NCBI GenBank assembly: GCA_009929525.1
Contig: SAAH01000001.1
Span: 1-64,000, forward strand
Direction: 5' to 3'
Origin: Clostridia bacterium
GTDB lineage: Bacteria > Bacillota > Clostridia > Lachnospirales > Lachnospiraceae
DNA: 64,000 nt
The position numbers were made by a program, and so were the translations under genes. This document shows, in pieces, positions 60,024 through 64,000 of this stretch (within the stretch, counting starts at the first letter, position 1; the number at the start of each line of letters is the position of its first letter). The notes beneath the pieces were generated by a model that did not search any database, was not told the DNA's origin, and saw nothing but the letters and a program-made list of their open reading frames with translations.

Positions 60024-61841
60024 ATGAGCAAGATCAAACAGTGGGTAAATGGATTAAGTGTGAAGAAAAAGTTGGTTTTTTACGGATATCTCTTTATTAC
60101 TCCGGTGGTCCTTCTTATATGTCTTGTTCTTCTTTTTAGCAATTATAACAAGGAAATAAATCAAAGACTGGAAAATGATGTTGCCAGTGTGAATACCCTG
60201 ACTAGTAGTGTGGATATGCTGCAGACAGATATCAAAGACTTTTCTACCTATATCTGTATTAATAACGAAGTACATCAACTGTTAACAGCGAAAAATGTAG
60301 AACAATTAAATGTGGATTCTCAGTTATGGCTGGAACATGCACCCATGCAGATCGTTCAGGATATGATATCCTTAAAGGGGCATATTAAAACCATTGCCAT
60401 ATACCCGGAAAATGGTATACGCCCGTATCTTCGTGGCATGGATGGAAGTGTATATATTTCGGATATGAATACATTACACGGAACAGAGATTTACAAACAG
60501 ACCATAGATAGCGACAATGGAATGATCTGGAAAAGTGTTCCAAAAGGGCGAGGAGAGACTTACGAGACAAACAACACGGATAAGGTTGTACTATACCGTG
60601 AAATCTTCGACCTGACCCAAAAGAAAACACTTGGGTATATTGTCATCGGTGTCAGCGCGGAACGGTTTAACACTATGTGTGAAAATGTGATCCAGGGAAA
60701 ACAGGAAAGTGTATTGATTCTGGATAAGAATGGCGGAGAATTATGTCGGGCAGGCAATCTGGATGAGAAGGTAGAAGAATATCTGAAGCATGATGAATTC
60801 TTAAAGCAGGATTATAATAAAAGGAAAACTCATTTTACCTATGGCGACTATGACATTATCTGTGAACAGACGGATAAGAATACCAGTGTCGTATGTAAAA
60901 TCGTACCCAAATATGGACTCCAGATGCAGATCATGGATATTGTGTATATGCCGGTTACGTTACTTGCCGGTGTTTTGATCGCACTGCTTCCATTGCTTTT
61001 GGTCATTTCCAATATTGTAACAAAGCCTTTAAGCGTAGTCCGGGAGGCTATTCAGAAATTTTCCCAGGGTGATTTTGGCCAACAGGTAACCGTAACGACC
61101 CATGATGAGGTGGGAGAAGTAGCAGAATGCTTTAACCAAATGGTAGGCAGCATTCGAGACCTGATCAATAAGAACTACGTGATCACACTTCAGGAGAAGG
61201 AAAGCGAACTGGCGGCTTTACAGGCACAGATCAATCCACATTTCCTGTATAATACGCTGGATTCTTTATATTGGCAGGCACAGGATGCGGAAAATGAAGA
61301 ACTGGCAGAGACTATACTGGCCCTTTCACAACTATTTCGATTGGTATTAAATAAAGGACAGGGCGAAGTAACAGTAGGACAGGAGATTGAACTGATCTCC
61401 AGGTATCTGCAGATCCAGAAAGTAAGGTTTGCAAAACAGTTGAACTACACTATACAAGTGGATGAATCCATCAAGAGTGCAAAGATACCGAAACTGATCC
61501 TGCAGCCTTTCGTAGAAAACGCTATTGTTCATGGTTTTGAGAATGTGACAAGTCCGTGCCAACTTACCGTAACAGGAAACCAGCAGGAGGGATATTTGCA
61601 TTTTGAGATAGAGGATACCGGCATGGGCATGCGTCAGGATCAGATCGATGCGATCTGGGAAGAAGAATCGGAAAAATATGCAAAACAAAGAGTAGGGAGA
61701 TTTGCTATAAAAAACATAAAAGAGCGACTGGAACTCAAATATCAGGATGATTTTCAGTTGGATATCCAAAGTGATATTGGACATGGTACAAAGGTTACAC
61801 TGGTGGTACCCCTTGAGAGGGAGGAGCAAAGCATTGACTAA
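60024..61841 (+). CDS. YesM-type sensor histidine kinase
   Basis: A 605-residue kinase with a transmembrane helix at about 18-38, a large external sensor, a second helix at about 310-330, HAMP (ITKPLSVVREAIQKFSQGDFG-like region), His_kinase domain (LQAQINPHFLYNTLDSLYWQA, phospho-His in PHF) and a HATPase (DTGMGMR, VGRFAIKNIKERLEL). It is cotranscribed with the response regulator, whose TTG start overlaps its stop. It probably senses the sugar handled by the neighbouring ABC system. Confidence 0.92.
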   Translation: MSKIKQWVNGLSVKKKLVFYGYLFITPVVLLICLVLLFSNYNKEINQRLENDVASVNTLTSSVDMLQTDIKDFSTYICINNEVHQLLTAKNVEQLNVDSQLWLEHAPMQIVQDMISLKGHIKTIAIYPENGIRPYLRGMDGSVYISDMNTLHGTEIYKQTIDSDNGMIWKSVPKGRGETYETNNTDKVVLYREIFDLTQKKTLGYIVIGVSAERFNTMCENVIQGKQESVLILDKNGGELCRAGNLDEKVEEYLKHDEFLKQDYNKRKTHFTYGDYDIICEQTDKNTSVVCKIVPKYGLQMQIMDIVYMPVTLLAGVLIALLPLLLVISNIVTKPLSVVREAIQKFSQGDFGQQVTVTTHDEVGEVAECFNQMVGSIRDLINKNYVITLQEKESELAALQAQINPHFLYNTLDSLYWQAQDAENEELAETILALSQLFRLVLNKGQGEVTVGQEIELISRYLQIQKVRFAKQLNYTIQVDESIKSAKIPKLILQPFVENAIVHGFENVTSPCQLTVTGNQQEGYLHFEIEDTGMGMRQDQIDAIWEEESEKYAKQRVGRFAIKNIKERLELKYQDDFQLDIQSDIGHGTKVTLVVPLEREEQSID

Positions 61842-62568
61842 ATTATTGATTGCGGATGATGAAGATATTATTCGTAAAGGTACAGCGAAGTATATTAAAC
61901 TACATAATGATCGCTTTGATAAAATATATGAGGCAGGTAACGGACAGGAAGCAATCGACTGCATTTTAAAATATCAGCCGGACATTATCCTCTTAGATGT
62001 CCAGATGCCGTTAAAAAATGGTATTGATGTTATGCGGGAGACCGCCAGGGCAGGACTACAGCCTATAACGGTTATATTAAGCGGGTATGATGAGTTTAAA
62101 TATGCGCAGCAGGCTTTGAAATATGGTGCCAAAGAGTACTTACTAAAACCAGTACGTGCAGGTGATATTTTGGAGTGCCTGTGCCGCCTGGCAGATCAAT
62201 ACCTGGAAGAACAGGAGCTGGAGGTAACAGAAGAGATAAAAGGGCAGGGCGGACAGCTGGTAAGACTAGCGCAGGAATATATTATGGAACATTACGCAGA
62301 AAATCTTGCACTGGCGGATGTGGCTGAAACGGTAGGTATTTCCAGCGGATATTTATCTACGCTGTTCCACCAGGAAATGGAATGTGGATTTGTGGACTAT
62401 TTGAATATGGTTCGCATTGACAGAGCATGCTGCTTTTTAGAGCAGAACTCTCTAAAAAACTATGAGATAGCATATCGAGTTGGCTTTCGGGATGAAAAAT
62501 ATTTTTCAAAAGTCTTTAAAAAGATAAAAGGAGTAACACCGAAAGAATATCGTTCCGGAATGCGATAA
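61834..62568 (+). CDS. YesN-type response regulator with AraC output domain
   Basis: A 244-residue regulator read from a TTG start at 61834 that overlaps the kinase stop and has GGGAGGAG 8 bp upstream. Receiver: KLLIADDEDIIRKG, LLDVQMPLKNG, ILSGYDEFKYAQQALKYGAKEYLLKPV. AraC pair: LADVAETVGISSGYLSTLFH and NYEIAYRVGFRDEKYFSKVFKK. The frame extends upstream inside the kinase gene but no ribosome site supports that. It is the likely activator of the ABC transporter and GH30 genes. Confidence 0.9.
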   Translation: MTKLLIADDEDIIRKGTAKYIKLHNDRFDKIYEAGNGQEAIDCILKYQPDIILLDVQMPLKNGIDVMRETARAGLQPITVILSGYDEFKYAQQALKYGAKEYLLKPVRAGDILECLCRLADQYLEEQELEVTEEIKGQGGQLVRLAQEYIMEHYAENLALADVAETVGISSGYLSTLFHQEMECGFVDYLNMVRIDRACCFLEQNSLKNYEIAYRVGFRDEKYFSKVFKKIKGVTPKEYRSGMR

Positions 62569-62578
62569 TGGAGGAAAA

Positions 62579-63916
62579 ATGAATTTAAACTATATTTCTA
62601 CCACCTACAAAGATAATAAAAAAGAAATAACGGAACAAAAGATAGACTTTGTTCCAGATGACGAGAGGGAAAATGAACTGATTAATCTCTATCCACATGT
62701 AAAGTACCAGACCATGGAGGGTTTTGGTGGTGCGATTACGGATTCTGCCGGGTATGTGTATTCGCTAATGGATGAAGCACAGAAGACGGCGATGGTCAAA
62801 CAATATTTTGGAAGAAACAATATGAGATATAATTTGGTACGTATTCCCATTGATAGTTGCGATTTTTCATTGGAACATTATGAGGCATGCAGTAATGAGG
62901 ATGATGATACGTTTGCTGAGTTTTCCTTTGAACGGGTGGAACGCTATATACTTCCACTTTTGGATGCAGCAGAAGCAGAATATGGTGAAAAACTTGAGAT
63001 CATGTTGTCTCCGTGGAGTCCACCAGCGTACATGAAAACCAATGAGGAACGTAACAATGGAGGAAAACTAAAACCAGAATACTGGAAAAAATGGGCAGAT
63101 TATATTTGCAGATACATTGAAGAGTATAGAAACAGAGGATACTACGTGACGAAACTAACTCTTCAAAATGAACCTAAAGCTGTGCAGACCTGGGATTCCT
63201 GTGTGTATACGGCAAAGGAAGAAAAAGAGTTCTTGAGGGATTATGTATGGCCGTCACTACAGGCGCATCATCTGGAGAATATAGAAATCTATCTATGGGA
63301 TCATAATAAGGAACGTGCACTGGAGTGGGCAGAGGAGATAATCGACGAAGAAACCGACAAGATGGTAGCAGGTATCGCGTTCCACTGGTATAGCGGGGAT
63401 CATTTTGAAGCACTTCGTATGATAAAAGAGCGTTTTCCAGAGAAAAAGCTGTTGTTATCAGAGGCTTGCATTGAATATAGCAAGTTTGAAGCAGATGATT
63501 ATCTGAAAAATGCGCAGAAGTATGCCCATGATATGATAGGAAATCTCAATGAAGGCATGAGTACGTTTCTTGACTGGAATCTGATCCTGGACGAAGTCGG
63601 TGGGCCAAATCATGTGAAAAACTTTTGTGATGCACCTTTCCTGTTTCACACAGAAAAGAAAAATCTTATGGAAACAAATATTCTTGGGTATCTGTGGCAC
63701 TTTACCCATTTTATAGAAGTGGGTTCTGTAAGAATAGGAGTAAGTCGATATACAGATAAACTGGAAGTAACCGGTTTTTGCAATAAAGATCATATAGTCT
63801 TTGTTATGCTCAATCGTACAGGAGAAGAAGTGCCGGTGTATGTACGAATAGATGGAAAATGCGCAAAATTGACGGTGCAGCCTTTGTCTATTTCTACTGG
63901 GATAATAAGCGAATAA
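62579..63916 (+). CDS. Intracellular GH30 glycoside hydrolase
   Basis: A 445-residue GH30 (glucosylceramidase-like) TIM-barrel enzyme with a beta-sandwich tail. It has QTMEGFGGAITDSAGY, the acid/base Glu in TLQNEPKAVQTWDSC (Glu198), and the nucleophile Glu in LLLSEACIEYS (Glu295). No signal peptide is present, so it probably acts on a short glucoside or oligosaccharide brought in by the ABC system. Family members cut beta-glucosides, beta-1,6-glucans or xylans; the specificity is open. It starts 10 bp after the response regulator with GGAGGA. Confidence 0.92.
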   Translation: MNLNYISTTYKDNKKEITEQKIDFVPDDERENELINLYPHVKYQTMEGFGGAITDSAGYVYSLMDEAQKTAMVKQYFGRNNMRYNLVRIPIDSCDFSLEHYEACSNEDDDTFAEFSFERVERYILPLLDAAEAEYGEKLEIMLSPWSPPAYMKTNEERNNGGKLKPEYWKKWADYICRYIEEYRNRGYYVTKLTLQNEPKAVQTWDSCVYTAKEEKEFLRDYVWPSLQAHHLENIEIYLWDHNKERALEWAEEIIDEETDKMVAGIAFHWYSGDHFEALRMIKERFPEKKLLLSEACIEYSKFEADDYLKNAQKYAHDMIGNLNEGMSTFLDWNLILDEVGGPNHVKNFCDAPFLFHTEKKNLMETNILGYLWHFTHFIEVGSVRIGVSRYTDKLEVTGFCNKDHIVFVMLNRTGEEVPVYVRIDGKCAKLTVQPLSISTGIISE

Positions 63917-63958
63917 TACCTGATAATACGGAATAAAAAATAATTTTTGATGTAACAC

Positions 63959-63987
63959 TTGACATTACAACCGAAAAATGATAAAGT
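63959..63987 (+). promoter_or_regulatory. Promoter for a gene beyond the window
   Basis: TTGACA (63959-63964), a 17-bp spacer and TAAAGT (63982-63987). GATGTAACA occurs on both sides (63949-63957 and 63991-63999), and TGTAA/TTACA form an inverted pair around the -35 box, so an operator is likely. Confidence 0.6.
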
Positions 63988-64000
63988 CTAGATGTAACAA

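Overview
The window looks like a chromosomal segment of a gut Firmicute of the Lachnospiraceae type (Blautia or a relative is my best guess; genus level is only inference). The grounds are moderately AT-rich DNA with AGGAGG-type ribosome binding sites, long T-tract terminators, abundant GGDEF/YesMN-type regulators, GPH-family sugar symporters, ROK regulators, and corrinoid methyltransferase parts typical of acetogenic or demethylating clostridia. I saw no rRNA, tRNA, CRISPR array, phage or complete insertion sequence.

Layout. (1) 0.1-4.3 kb: a PucR-type regulator diverges from a three-gene corrinoid methyltransferase operon that resembles O-demethylase systems. (2) 4.4-9.6 kb: an ABC-F ATPase, a PARG-type macrodomain protein, and xpt and pbuX for purine salvage. 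(3) 9.7-18.4 kb: a molybdenum block. A minus-strand operon (FecCD-type transporter, ModE regulator, NTPase-MocA fusion) diverges from a three-subunit molybdenum hydroxylase operon across a region carrying a good ModE-like operator. (4) 18.6-23.9 kb: two c-di-GMP proteins and an XRE-cupin regulator. (5) 23.9-29.1 kb: an aminotransferase / P-loop kinase / amino acid permease / TIGR04076 module bracketed by copies of an unusual giant-hairpin element. (6) 29.5-34.0 kb: a ROK regulator with a dehydrogenase and GPH symporter, then a MerR regulator. (7) 34.2-50.5 kb: a urea island with a hybrid kinase and AraC response regulator, urtABCDE, a receiver-kinase protein, a second cytidylate-kinase-like protein, ureAB-C-E-F-G-D and an Rrf2 regulator. 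(8) 50.6-63.9 kb: a chimeric gene relic, then a sugar/polyol locus (ROK, SDR, FGGY kinase, GPH symporter), a carbohydrate ABC transporter, a YesMN two-component system and an intracellular GH30 glycosidase.

How it works together. Urea would be imported by UrtABCDE and split by a nickel urease whose gamma and beta subunits are fused; no nickel importer lies in the window. Molybdate would be taken up by the FecCD-type ABC system, sensed by ModE, and delivered as a cytidylated cofactor to the hydroxylase. Two ROK-dehydrogenase-symporter modules each have their own promoter-plus-operator layout.

The most unusual signal is a family of roughly 300-bp giant stem-loops (23912-24217 and 28777-29070, plus an internally deleted relative at 24650-24765). 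The long arms of the two full copies differ in sequence but each stays self-complementary. The shared apex carries compensatory base-pair changes. This is strong hand-read evidence for selection on nucleic-acid structure rather than protein.
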